Of a stretch of DNA of 17,208 bases, positions 8,299 through 15,958 are shown piece by piece. Positions within the stretch are counted from its first letter, which is position 1. The number at the start of each line of letters is the position of its first letter. Under the pieces are notes generated by a model that saw only the letters and a program-made list of their open reading frames with translations, searched no databases and was not told where the DNA came from. Source of the stretch: Planctomycetaceae bacterium (GTDB taxonomy: Bacteria > Planctomycetota > Planctomycetia > Planctomycetales > Planctomycetaceae); NCBI GenBank assembly GCA_020426085.1, contig JAGQQP010000023.1, forward strand, positions 1-17,208, in the 5' to 3' direction. The position numbers were made by a program, and so were the translations under genes.

Positions 8299-8327
8299 AT
8301 TATGACTTCTTAAGAAAGCCAGCACAA
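8299..8327 (-). promoter_or_regulatory. Candidate promoter of the sucB-lpd-ligase unit
   Basis: TTGTGC (8322-8327) and CATAAT (8299-8304) are separated by exactly 17 bases on the minus strand. The -10 is a five-of-six match; the -35 matches only at TTG. The predicted leader to the sucB ATG is about 87 nt. The remaining bases of the 325-nt gap from 8206 to 8530 contain the SMP-30 terminator and nothing else I can support. Confidence 0.35.
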
Positions 8328-8418
8328 TTCCCGCGTACAGGGAAGATGATAATCAGGAAAAATTTTTGACGGGAATCAAGGGAAACGGACAACATCTTGC
8401 AGATTCACCTGTTTCCAT

Positions 8419-8465
8419 AAAAAAACGCTGGTCTTTTTATCGGCTTTTCAGCCAGACCAGCGTTT
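8419..8465 (-). terminator. Intrinsic terminator of the SMP-30 gene
   Basis: A perfect 12-bp stem, AAACGCTGGTCT (8423-8434) with AGACCAGCGTTT (8454-8465), encloses a 19-base loop. In the minus-strand transcript it is followed directly by a run of seven U (8419-8425, partly in the stem). It lies 65 bases past the SMP-30 stop and separates that gene from the sucB promoter. Confidence 0.85.
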
Positions 8466-8530
8466 AGTTTATCCCGGTTCACTCATTATCGAACCAGATG
8501 GAACAAGTCGCATCAGACGCATTGCCGGAA

Positions 8531-9475
8531 TCACGATGATTTACCCGGAAAACGGTGCCCTTTGGCTTTGGTGTCGACGCGATACAATGAAGTGCGTGCG
8601 GTAATGAACAGGCTCGCATTATCTTTCCCGCCAAAGGTCACATTGGCCGGTTTTTCAGGGACTTCAATAATGCCCAGCAGCTTTCCTTCTCGAGAGAATA
8701 CCTGCAGGCCCAGCCCTGAAGTGATATAGAGATTTCCATTCGTATCGATCGTAAGGCCATCACCCCCTCTGCCCGGTTCCTTTGTTCCGGGTTCCTGTTT
8801 CAGGCTGCAGAAAACGCGGCCTTTGCCGATTTTACCAGGAGAAGTCACAGGATAGGCCCACATTTCTTTTGACATGCTGGGAATGACGTACAGCGTTTTT
8901 TCATCGGGTGAGAGGATCACACCATTCGGGGCTGCCAGATCGTCCACCAGGCGTGTGACTTCACCATCCGCCGAGCGATAATAGACGGCGACTTTCCCCT
9001 GAGGCAGCGGTTCAGGAGCCCGGAAATGAGGATCTGTGAAGTAGATACCTCCAGTCCGGTCAATGACGAGATCGTTGGGGGCGTTGAATCGTTTCCCCTC
9101 GTATTCTGGAGCCAGTGGGGTGACTTTTTTATTTTTCAGGTTAATACTGACCAGGCGTCCGTCCATTTCACACGCCAGCAGATTGTTCGCTCCATCCAGC
9201 ATCAGGCCATTGCAGTGATTGGAAGGCTCCAGGAAAGTGGACAGTTTGCCCTTAGTATCAACCTGGTAGATTTTATTATCGGGAATATCGGTGAAATACA
9301 GGTTTCCCTGCAGGTCAAACGCGGGGCCTTCCGTAAATTTGAAATCCGTAAACAGTTTCACGGGTTTGCTGACAGGGCCCACGCCGGGGATCTCGGTCTG
9401 GTCTTCGGCCTCTGTCACAGCGACGGACAGGGAAAGCATCAGGGTTGCTGCAGTCCAGTTCAGTATGTTTTTCAT
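8531..9475 (-). CDS. Secreted SMP-30/gluconolactonase-like protein
   Basis: This 314-residue six-bladed beta-propeller protein belongs to the SMP-30/gluconolactonase/LRE family, whose members hydrolyse sugar lactones or related esters with one divalent metal. The likely metal ligands are all visible: Glu49 in FTEGPAF, Asn134 in APNDLVID, Asn184 in AAPNGVILSP, and Asp239 or Asp244 in GGDGLTID. Blade repeats of the type G-N-L-Y-F/I-T-D recur. Residues 1-24 look like a signal peptide, so it should act outside the cytoplasm. ATG at 9475 is chosen because AAGGAG sits six to seven bases upstream; the longer frame to 9505 would place that Shine-Dalgarno inside the gene. It has its own promoter and terminator. 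The true substrate is unknown; planctomycetes carry many paralogues. Confidence 0.88.
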   Translation of the reverse strand: MKNILNWTAATLMLSLSVAVTEAEDQTEIPGVGPVSKPVKLFTDFKFTEGPAFDLQGNLYFTDIPDNKIYQVDTKGKLSTFLEPSNHCNGLMLDGANNLLACEMDGRLVSINLKNKKVTPLAPEYEGKRFNAPNDLVIDRTGGIYFTDPHFRAPEPLPQGKVAVYYRSADGEVTRLVDDLAAPNGVILSPDEKTLYVIPSMSKEMWAYPVTSPGKIGKGRVFCSLKQEPGTKEPGRGGDGLTIDTNGNLYITSGLGLQVFSREGKLLGIIEVPEKPANVTFGGKDNASLFITARTSLYRVDTKAKGHRFPGKSS

Positions 9476-9527
9476 GAGAGACTCCTTGGAGTATGAATTC
9501 AACAAAATGGGGAACGCCTATCTTCCT

Positions 9528-9557
9528 ATTAGAGTCAGACTGGTTCATAAAATTCAA
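9528..9557 (-). promoter_or_regulatory. Candidate promoter of the SMP-30 gene
   Basis: TTGAAT (9552-9557) and TCTAAT (9528-9533) are 18 bases apart on the minus strand, matching consensus at four and five of six positions. A start near 9521 gives a leader of about 46 nt. The site lies in the 207-nt divergent gap shared with the M20 gene, for which I found no clear promoter. Confidence 0.45.
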
Positions 9558-9682
9558 CCATCTGAAGAATCGGAATGCTCTATCAGTGGAAATCGATGCG
9601 TCCATGAGGGACACTTGGCACAGAGTACTGCTGCGCAACCAGGTGCTTTGAGGCGTGAATAAAGAGTTTGATGAGAGGTAAA

Positions 9683-10870
9683 ATGTCGATGGATGTCGTG
9701 AGGCTGTTAAAACAACTGATTGCCATTCCCAGCGTCAACCCGATGGGCCGCGCTGTGAGCGGTGATATTTATTTCGAAGGCAGACTGACTCAGTTTTTGT
9801 GCAACTATTTTGCCGAACTGGGCGTGGAATATGAATCGATCGAAGTTGTTCCCGGGCGTAATAATGTCATCGCCCGAACGACTCCCAGGCCGGGTGTGCC
9901 TACGATCCTGATGGACGTACATCAGGATACGGTTCCCGTGGAGGGGATGATTGTCCCTCCTTTTGAAGGAACAGAGCAGGACGGGAAAATTTACGGACGT
10001 GGTGCCTGCGATGTGAAAGGGAGCATGGCGGCTATGATCATGGCGTTTACCCGCCTGGTCAAAGAGAATCCCCCGAATGCCGCGAATGTGATTCTCTCCT
10101 GCACGTGCGATGAAGAAGCGACCGTGAAAGGCATCAATCATCTGGTGCAGCTCTGGGAAAACCCGAGCGGCTTAAGCAAGATCCTGACAGAGCCTCCCGA
10201 TCTGGGTCTGGTGGCCGAGCCGACCATGCTGGATATCGTCGTGGCTCATCGGGGCGCTACCCGCTGGAAAATCAAGACGACCGGGAAAGCCTGCCACAGT
10301 TCGCAACCCAATGACGGAGTGAATGCCATTTATAAGATGGCAGATGTCATCAAGGCGCTGCAGGCGTACGCCGACGAACTTTCGACCTGGGACGCGCATC
10401 CTCTGTGTGGCCCGCCGACCTTGAGTGTCGGGGTGATCGAAGGGGGCGAAAGTGTCAACATCGTTCCCGACTGGTGTACGATCGAAATCGATCGGCGTGT
10501 CATTCCCGGCGAGGACGGAATCGTGGTCATGAACCAGGTGGAAGAATATTTGAAGCAGGCGCTGCCATTCGAATTCGAGATGCTGCCCCCCTGGATCACC
10601 GGCGTTTCTCTGTCCGATCATAATAATGGGGAGTGGAGTGACCGACTGCTGTCAGTCATCGACAAACTGGAGCCCGGTCACAAGAAAGTCGGTGTGCCTT
10701 ACGGAACGCATGCAGCGCGTGTGAATCAGGGAGGTGTCCCTTCCATGGTCTTCGGCCCCGGTTCAATTGCCCAGGCACATACTGTTGATGAGTGGATCGA
10801 GATCGATCAGCTGCTGAAATCAGAAGAAGTGTATTATCAATTCTGCGCCAACGCTGGAAGTCAAACGTAG
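9683..10870 (+). CDS. M20-family metallopeptidase/deacylase (ArgE/DapE/CPG2-like)
   Basis: The 395-residue protein is a complete di-zinc M20 hydrolase, the family of acetylornithine deacetylase, succinyl-diaminopimelate desuccinylase and carboxypeptidase G2. Metal and catalytic residues are in the usual order: His80 and Asp82 in MDVHQDTVP, bridging Asp110 in GRGACDVKGS, general base Glu144 with Glu145 in CDEEAT, Glu179 in VAEPT, and His366 near the C terminus in QAHTVDEW. The lid/dimerisation domain spans about 185-295, with HSSQPNDGVNAIYKM. The N terminus is ambiguous: ATGs at 9671, 9683 and 9689 are in frame. 9683 is taken because GAGG ends four bases before it. The substrate cannot be fixed from sequence, and no arginine or lysine biosynthesis genes adjoin it. 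No signal peptide is seen, so it is probably cytoplasmic. Confidence 0.9.
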   Translation: MSMDVVRLLKQLIAIPSVNPMGRAVSGDIYFEGRLTQFLCNYFAELGVEYESIEVVPGRNNVIARTTPRPGVPTILMDVHQDTVPVEGMIVPPFEGTEQDGKIYGRGACDVKGSMAAMIMAFTRLVKENPPNAANVILSCTCDEEATVKGINHLVQLWENPSGLSKILTEPPDLGLVAEPTMLDIVVAHRGATRWKIKTTGKACHSSQPNDGVNAIYKMADVIKALQAYADELSTWDAHPLCGPPTLSVGVIEGGESVNIVPDWCTIEIDRRVIPGEDGIVVMNQVEEYLKQALPFEFEMLPPWITGVSLSDHNNGEWSDRLLSVIDKLEPGHKKVGVPYGTHAARVNQGGVPSMVFGPGSIAQAHTVDEWIEIDQLLKSEEVYYQFCANAGSQT

Positions 10871-10924
10871 AATGTGACTATCTCGATTCGCGTGCCTGCT
10901 TCCGATGGCACCAGGAAAAAATCC

Positions 10925-11111
10925 GGGGTGGTACCGAATGAAATTCGGTATTGCCGCAGGCAACAGGAGGTCGCAGTGCAGACTATGTGGAGAATGTGTC
11001 TGCCTCAAACTCACTTATTCAAACAGGTGGGTTTCTCTGTTGTGAATTAATCGCGTGAGCTGGGACCTCCTGCTCGCTGCGCTCGGCCCGAATTGCATTC
11101 GGGCTTACCCC
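10925..11111. repeat. REPIN/MITE-like element with 52-nt imperfect inverted repeats
   Basis: The segment 10925-10976 aligns without gaps to the reverse complement of 11060-11111, with about 37 of 52 positions identical by my hand count. Each arm contains a hairpin with the same core, CCGAAT-NNN-ATTCGG: an 8-bp stem at 10932-10950 (triloop GAA) and an 8-bp stem at 11086-11104 (triloop TGC). Each also has the inner block CAGGAGGTC (10964-10972; inverted at 11064-11072). An 83-nt unrelated stretch lies between the arms. CACCAGG lies just outside or at the outer end of both (10909-10915; inverted 11111-11117). No reading frame is present. Paired inverted REP sequences (REPINs) and MITEs have this layout; the assignment is inferred because I see only one copy here. 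The 10871-11205 gap otherwise holds only the padR promoter. Confidence 0.6.
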
Positions 11112-11137
11112 CTGGTGAATTCTTTTCCAAAAACTTC

Positions 11138-11169
11138 TTGACAGTTAATACCTAGGACGGCTATATATT
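11138..11169 (+). promoter_or_regulatory. padR promoter with overlapping AT-rich operator candidate
   Basis: A perfect -35 TTGACA (11138-11143) is followed by an alternating A/T -10 region: TATATA at 11162 (18-base spacing) or TATATT at 11164 (20-base). ATATAT-T-ATATAT (11163-11175) is a near-perfect inverted repeat covering the -10, and TATGTA occurs at about 11173 and again about 13 bases later. PadR regulators commonly bind such AT-rich dyads and autoregulate; here that is inference. Confidence 0.6.
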
Positions 11170-11205
11170 ATATATGTAGTCATCCTATGTATCGGAGGAT
11201 AAGAG

Positions 11206-11538
11206 ATGAATCCGCAATTATTTGCAGGCACAATGGAGATGCTCATTCTGGAACTGGTTTCGGAAGGGCCCACTTATGGCTATGAAATTACCCAGCGCGT
11301 CACGAATCGTTCGGCCCATGAATTTGAGCTGAAAGAGGGAAGTCTGTATCCCGCGTTGCATAAGCTGCAGCGTAAAAAACTGTTGAAATCGTTCTGGCGT
11401 GAAGTCGATGGTCGTCGGCGGAAGTATTACGAACTGACGATCCAGGGACAGAAAGCCCTCAACGAAAAACGACAGGAATGGAAGCAGTTCTCTTCCGCCA
11501 TCGAACGTATTCTGGGAGCACAAAGTGGCCTGGCCTGA
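11206..11538 (+). CDS. PadR-family transcriptional regulator
   Basis: The 110-residue protein is a small winged-helix PadR repressor. The family core is visible: GTMEMLILELVSEGPTYGYE (about 8-27) is the first helix and turn, LKEGSLYPALHKLQRKKLL (about 44-62) is the recognition helix, and GRRRKYYELTIQGQKAL (about 69-85) is the wing and start of the C-terminal dimer helix. Length is typical of the short PadR subgroup. GGAGG (11194-11198) lies seven bases before the ATG, an ideal ribosome binding site. In Acidobacteria and Planctomycetes such genes are usually followed, with overlap, by a membrane or secreted partner gene. Here the overlapping partner frame is only 47 codons long and appears truncated, so the regulator may be an orphan. 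Autoregulation is likely from its AT-rich promoter dyad. Confidence 0.93.
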   Translation: MNPQLFAGTMEMLILELVSEGPTYGYEITQRVTNRSAHEFELKEGSLYPALHKLQRKKLLKSFWREVDGRRRKYYELTIQGQKALNEKRQEWKQFSSAIERILGAQSGLA

Positions 11539-11668
11539 GCTCAGTATCGAAGACTTTCCGCCCCGGCGTGACGATGAACCATCTTCACTGCGGCAGGACA
11601 TTATCGATGAACTCAGCGACCTGTTCCCGATTACTCTGGAATCCGGTTCATTGAGTAGTGCCCTGTGA
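11525..11668 (+). pseudogene. Truncated 5' remnant of the PadR partner gene
   Basis: A 47-codon frame starts at GTG 11525, overlapping the last 14 bases of padR, with GGGAG six bases upstream. Its first 32 residues, including IEDFPPRRDDEP and LRQDIIDELSD, resemble the N terminus of proteins encoded beside PadR regulators in planctomycetes, related to the permease-prefix (HAAS) type helix 'DELxDHL'. This resemblance is from memory. The similarity stops after DELSD near base 11620, exactly where the sequence reaches the 3' end of the convergent multihaem gene; the last 15 codons look like read-through, with the stop at 11666-11668. The final 38 bases overlap the opposite gene. A deletion or rearrangement that removed the rest of the partner is the simplest reading. 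A genuine short coupled peptide is the alternative. Confidence 0.6.
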
Positions 11669-14600
11669 CCGGGAAGAGGGTTTCCTTGCCGGTGCCGATC
11701 TGCTGGCAGTTGACTTCGTAGACGAATTTTTCTTTGAGTTCGTTGACCTTGAGACGGACCGTTTTGCGGTCGTCGGAAAGGGTGACATCCTCGACTTCGA
11801 CTTTATATCGGCCGCTGTCAGGGCTGGCGTAACTGCCGCTCCAGACACGGGTATAGCCGGCGATGGTGTAAGCAGCTTTGTCAGCCGCTTTCTTTGCATC
11901 AACAGGCTGGAAGAATTCGAGTTCAAAGCCATCCGAAGTCGCACGGAGTTCCTTGATGCCGTTCGGCAACTTGCCGTTCGGGGTCAGTTTCGTGATGGAA
12001 CCGGTGTTCTGACCGCCCAGCCAGCCGCTGTCGTGAATACTGCCAACGTAGATGTCTCCCTGGGGACTGACGGCGACCGACATGGGGCCGGCAAAGTTGT
12101 GTTCATCGGGAGGAACATCCGCGCGAGTGAAGTAATAAGTGGCACCCTGGACGCTGTCTCCCACTTTCTGTGTTGTGAAGCGAATCAGGAACCGCTGATT
12201 GTATTCGCAGCCCAGACCCTGATCGAACAGGCTGTTGTAGGCGAACTGTTTCGGGATGCAGGTTAAGCCGTTCACGCTGCGTGTCCAGGGATGCGGTACC
12301 TGGATCGCGGCGCGGGTTTCTTCGAGGTTTTCCTTATTCCGCAGATCCGATTGACTGGGAACGCCGTACGCTTTGCCGGGAATCAGGAAATTGATTTCAT
12401 TGAACGTATTCTGTACGCCCTGCTGATCGGAAATGTAGATTTCATCCTTGGAGTTCATCGCCAGGCCGGTAGGATAGCGGAAGGCGTGCCCCAGGACTTC
12501 GATATTGCCGTTATAGGTGATCTTGAGAATCTTGCCGCGCCAGTGGATCTGATCGTCGGGACGTTTCATCTGGGAATAGTCGCTGCCTAAGCCGACATAC
12601 AGATTGCCCTGGCTGTCACGGATGCAACCGGTCGCCCAGTCATGGTAATTGTCGTTGAAGCCCCAGCCTGAAGCGACGATCGTGCGCTGGTCGGCTCTGC
12701 CATCTCCGTTGGTATCGGAGAGACGAATCACTTCGGGTTTGTGTGACACAATGATATCGGAGCCGTCAGCAATGATACCGAAGGGGGCGGAGAGCCCTTC
12801 TTCGAACAGAGTCAGTTCATCTTCCACGCCGTCGCCGTCAGTATCTTTCGCAAGATAGACGTCCCCCTTGAGCGAAGTGAAAATCAAAGTGCCATCTTCG
12901 CGCCAGGCGAGGGCCGTAGGCATGATGCCTCCCGCCAGTGGCAGGCGCACGCCGTCGAAGCCAGGTGCACTGGTGACGGTTTCGATTTCCGGTTTGGGTT
13001 GAGGCTTCGCTTTGACCTGAAGCCCTTCTGCTTTGAGTTTGCAGAGGTAATTGAGAGTGAGCGAGGCATGGCCCGCTGCTTGACTCTCCGCCTGCATGAA
13101 TTCGTGTGAATTATTATCGGTGATATGCATCCAGGTGGCATCGGGTTTGTCGGGGTTTGTGATTTGTGGACTGCCGATGCTCGCAGAGAATTGAGGCCGA
13201 CCAACGTGGAGTGTATAGCCTTCGGGAAGATTACCCGCTTTGATTGTGCGCTGTAGGCCGGTCTGTCCCGGTTGGTCGGAAAGCGTTTTGAAGGTGTCTG
13301 TGACGGCGACGGTCGTAATTTTATCGCCGATTTTAAAATGGAGTTCGTAATTCAGGCTGACCTGATTTCCCTGGGATTCATAACTGCGGAGCGTACCTGC
13401 CAGGCCGTTCTGAAGCAGAGGATAGATGGCTTCTGTCGGCTTTTTACCGGTGGGGGTCAGCACAAATTCAAAGCCGCGATCGTAGCCGGAGATGATGGGG
13501 GACCCCGCCATGTCCCAGTACCAGCTTTTACCTTCGGTGCGCTGACGGGCCAGGTCTCCCAATGTCCATTGTACGATGGCGAACTGATCGAGATCGATCA
13601 GCAGGTTATGTCCATTGTCAAAGCCGACCGCAAACGCGCGAGGCACATAGCCGCCGCCAGTCTCTTTGGGGTTGGTAAAGACATCACGGACAATCCGCGC
13701 CGGTTCGCCGGCTGCAATGGTAAAGAACTGTTCTACGACGGAGGGGTTTGTCGGGACTTTGAACTGGGGATCATTCAATCCGAGCCAGATGGCGTCCAGC
13801 TGACGGTCGATATCGCCTCCCAGGACTTTGGGAACACTCTTCTTGAGTGCAGGCATTTCCATACCGGGCACAATCCGCAGCGGGTTGTGGACCCAGCGGA
13901 GGAAGTATTCTTTCCGCATGCGATCGCCGAGCATTAGCAGGTCCGAACCGCGGGTTCCCAGCGCGACGTTACGTGGTTCATAATCCCCCAGTACGTGGCA
14001 GGAAATACAACTGAAACCTTTCGCACCGGTAATGGTCTGGCCGGCAATCAGCAGTTGTGCGCGATCCTGGTCGGAAGAATCGACCATGAAACCGGGTTGC
14101 CGCGGGCCATCGTCGGGGACACGGTCATGGGCGACCAGATAATCGAGGAGTGCCTGTTTATCGGCTTTCGTATGCTGGAAGCGAGGCATGCGGACACGCA
14201 GCCAGGGCATGCGTACTTTTTTCTGTTCGCCACTGACGGCTTCGGAGAGTGATTCCTGCTTCAGTTTATCGCCGACGGCAGTCAGCGCGGGAGGAATCAT
14301 ACCTTCACTCTGTCCGGCGAGTGCAGGATCGAACTTGGCCATCTGACCGGCGATCTGGGTGATGCCTTCGTGTTTGTCCCGTTCGTGACAGTAGATACAG
14401 TTGCGCTGTTCCAGAACATAGCGACCGCGGTCGAATTCATTTTCCGGAGACGATGCGCCAGCGCTCGATTTGAGATACGCGATGACCGCTTCCCGGTCAA
14501 TCGTGCGATAAGCGGGACGCCCCTTGTTCGGGTCCGGAGTTTCGGCCAGACAGGAGTGATCCCAGTCATCAATTGATTTTGAAAGATTGACGATCTGCTG

Positions 14601-15857
14601 AGTCGGTGTTTCAATGCCGGGAATCGTATGGCAGGCGGCACAGCGGGCCTGGGTAATCAGTTTTTTCCCAGTGGCAATGAGCATCTTATCTGATTGTGGC
14701 TTTTTGCCCTGGGGGAGTCTGGCCTGTTTCAATTCGGAGAGAGCATAAGCCAGCTGACGACGTTCGGCCGTACTCAGCTTAATCACCGGCATGCGATGAT
14801 CTTTATTGAGTTTTGCCGGATCAGAGAGCCAGGTGTAAAACCATTGTGTCTCGCGTTTGTCGCCGATACTGCTAAGGTCGCCGCCACTGAAGGGCTGTTG
14901 GTTGCCTTTTTCGTCAATCGTATGACAGGCCAGACAGCCAACGGAACGCATCAGGATTTCGCCTGCACGCTGTTCCTCATCACGGGTGGGTGTTTTCTTT
15001 GTTTTTTTGTCTTTGACAGGCGCAGGGATTTTACTGAGCGTTGCCGGCTTTGCATTGGCATACAGGTAGGCGGCAATCGCTTCGGCTTGCTCGTTCGTAA
15101 AGCCGAAGTAAGGCATCTTCGCATGGGCCGAAACTGAATCCTCATTTTTGATTTTGCGGATCAGCCAGTCCGGGTTCAATGCAGTCGTGACATGCGTCAG
15201 ATCGGGAGCCGCGGGACTGGTCAACTGCTGTTCGCGTTGATGGCAGCGGTTGCAGCGATGGGCGTCGAAGTGGGTACGTCCGCGCCAGATCTGTGCGACT
15301 TCGGGATTGCCTGCTTCGCGGTAGAGAATATTCGCCTGGATCGGTTCGAGTCCGAACAGGTTAGAAGACCAGAAGAGTTGCACGCGTGCCTGCGATGAGA
15401 TTTTTTTGTAGGAGACTTTGAGTTCAAATTCACCGAAGTTCTGTTTGTATTTCTCACCCACAATCCACCCCGGAGTATCGCGTTTCCCTTTCAGAACCGT
15501 TTTGCCGTCGATTTCAACGGTGAGTTCTCCTTCCAGGTAAGCGGAAATCTGGTAGTCGCCTGGTTGCTTGACGAGCAGCAGACTGGTCCAGTCGGCTGAA
15601 AACGGACCTGCGGGAATCTGAGGCAGAGGAGCCTCTTTTCCCCAGTTGAAGGCAATGTCGGGATCAATCCGCTGAATCTGCCTGTTCCCGGAACGGTAGG
15701 TCGCCAGCAGCCCGGGGGGATAATCGTCTTCTTCCGGATCAATTTCTTCTGCTGCCAGCTGAGAGCCGGCAATCATGAGAAAGAGAGCAACAAGTAAGAA
15801 TAACATCAGGGGCAGAATGCCCCTGATCCAGGCTGATGGGATTCGCTGGGTGAGCAT
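11631..15857 (-). CDS. Secreted PA14-like / five-haem cytochrome c / propeller protein
   Basis: This 1408-residue protein has a signal peptide (about 1-36, ending GSQLAAEE). A PA14-like sandwich follows (about 45-185), a fold often used for carbohydrate binding. Next come five haem-c attachment sites: CNRCH 202, CLACH 308, CAACH 406, CIYCH 487 and CISCH 617. Met-Pro axial-ligand candidates follow four of them (Met248, Met356, Met550/557, Met668); site 3 has none. Residues about 705-950 form an unassigned beta-rich region. About 965-1295 is a sorbosone/glucose-dehydrogenase-like propeller with two calcium-type DxDGDG loops (TDGDGVEDE, TNGDGRADQ). A final beta domain (1300-1408) ends the chain. 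It probably oxidises a sugar or related substrate in the periplasm and passes electrons along its haems; this is inference. ATG 15857 has only a weak ribosome site. No terminator follows its stop. Confidence 0.88.
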   Translation of the reverse strand: MLTQRIPSAWIRGILPLMLFLLVALFLMIAGSQLAAEEIDPEEDDYPPGLLATYRSGNRQIQRIDPDIAFNWGKEAPLPQIPAGPFSADWTSLLLVKQPGDYQISAYLEGELTVEIDGKTVLKGKRDTPGWIVGEKYKQNFGEFELKVSYKKISSQARVQLFWSSNLFGLEPIQANILYREAGNPEVAQIWRGRTHFDAHRCNRCHQREQQLTSPAAPDLTHVTTALNPDWLIRKIKNEDSVSAHAKMPYFGFTNEQAEAIAAYLYANAKPATLSKIPAPVKDKKTKKTPTRDEEQRAGEILMRSVGCLACHTIDEKGNQQPFSGGDLSSIGDKRETQWFYTWLSDPAKLNKDHRMPVIKLSTAERRQLAYALSELKQARLPQGKKPQSDKMLIATGKKLITQARCAACHTIPGIETPTQQIVNLSKSIDDWDHSCLAETPDPNKGRPAYRTIDREAVIAYLKSSAGASSPENEFDRGRYVLEQRNCIYCHERDKHEGITQIAGQMAKFDPALAGQSEGMIPPALTAVGDKLKQESLSEAVSGEQKKVRMPWLRVRMPRFQHTKADKQALLDYLVAHDRVPDDGPRQPGFMVDSSDQDRAQLLIAGQTITGAKGFSCISCHVLGDYEPRNVALGTRGSDLLMLGDRMRKEYFLRWVHNPLRIVPGMEMPALKKSVPKVLGGDIDRQLDAIWLGLNDPQFKVPTNPSVVEQFFTIAAGEPARIVRDVFTNPKETGGGYVPRAFAVGFDNGHNLLIDLDQFAIVQWTLGDLARQRTEGKSWYWDMAGSPIISGYDRGFEFVLTPTGKKPTEAIYPLLQNGLAGTLRSYESQGNQVSLNYELHFKIGDKITTVAVTDTFKTLSDQPGQTGLQRTIKAGNLPEGYTLHVGRPQFSASIGSPQITNPDKPDATWMHITDNNSHEFMQAESQAAGHASLTLNYLCKLKAEGLQVKAKPQPKPEIETVTSAPGFDGVRLPLAGGIMPTALAWREDGTLIFTSLKGDVYLAKDTDGDGVEDELTLFEEGLSAPFGIIADGSDIIVSHKPEVIRLSDTNGDGRADQRTIVASGWGFNDNYHDWATGCIRDSQGNLYVGLGSDYSQMKRPDDQIHWRGKILKITYNGNIEVLGHAFRYPTGLAMNSKDEIYISDQQGVQNTFNEINFLIPGKAYGVPSQSDLRNKENLEETRAAIQVPHPWTRSVNGLTCIPKQFAYNSLFDQGLGCEYNQRFLIRFTTQKVGDSVQGATYYFTRADVPPDEHNFAGPMSVAVSPQGDIYVGSIHDSGWLGGQNTGSITKLTPNGKLPNGIKELRATSDGFELEFFQPVDAKKAADKAAYTIAGYTRVWSGSYASPDSGRYKVEVEDVTLSDDRKTVRLKVNELKEKFVYEVNCQQIGTGKETLFPVTGHYSMNRIPE

Positions 15858-15924
15858 GATGAGTGGGTAACTTCAGAGCTGAGTGGGTGTTTATTAAGAA
15901 CCTGAATTAAGTCCCGAAGGAAAT

Positions 15925-15958
15925 AAAAAAGCAGCCATTCGTTATTGTTCGAATGGCT
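15925..15958 (-). terminator. Intrinsic terminator overlapping the 3' end of the small secreted gene
   Basis: AGCCATTCG (15933-15941) and CGAATGGCT (15950-15958) form a perfect 9-bp stem with an 8-base loop. In the minus-strand RNA the stem is followed by GC and six U (15925-15930). The first arm is made of the last sense codons (Lys-Pro-Phe-Glu) and the loop contains the Gln codon and the TAA stop, so coding and termination signals are superimposed. The plus strand also reads into TTTTCTTCTTT, so weak bidirectional activity is possible. Confidence 0.8.

Noticed and set aside
11060..11111. The GC-rich hairpin at 11086-11104 as a simple terminator of the M20 gene
   Set aside because: It is not followed by a T-run on the plus strand, lies about 215 bases past the stop, and is better explained as one arm of the inverted-repeat pair.
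13272..13937. 221-codon plus-strand frame opposite the multihaem gene
   Set aside because: It mirrors the coding bias of the minus-strand gene, with no ribosome site or recognisable product.
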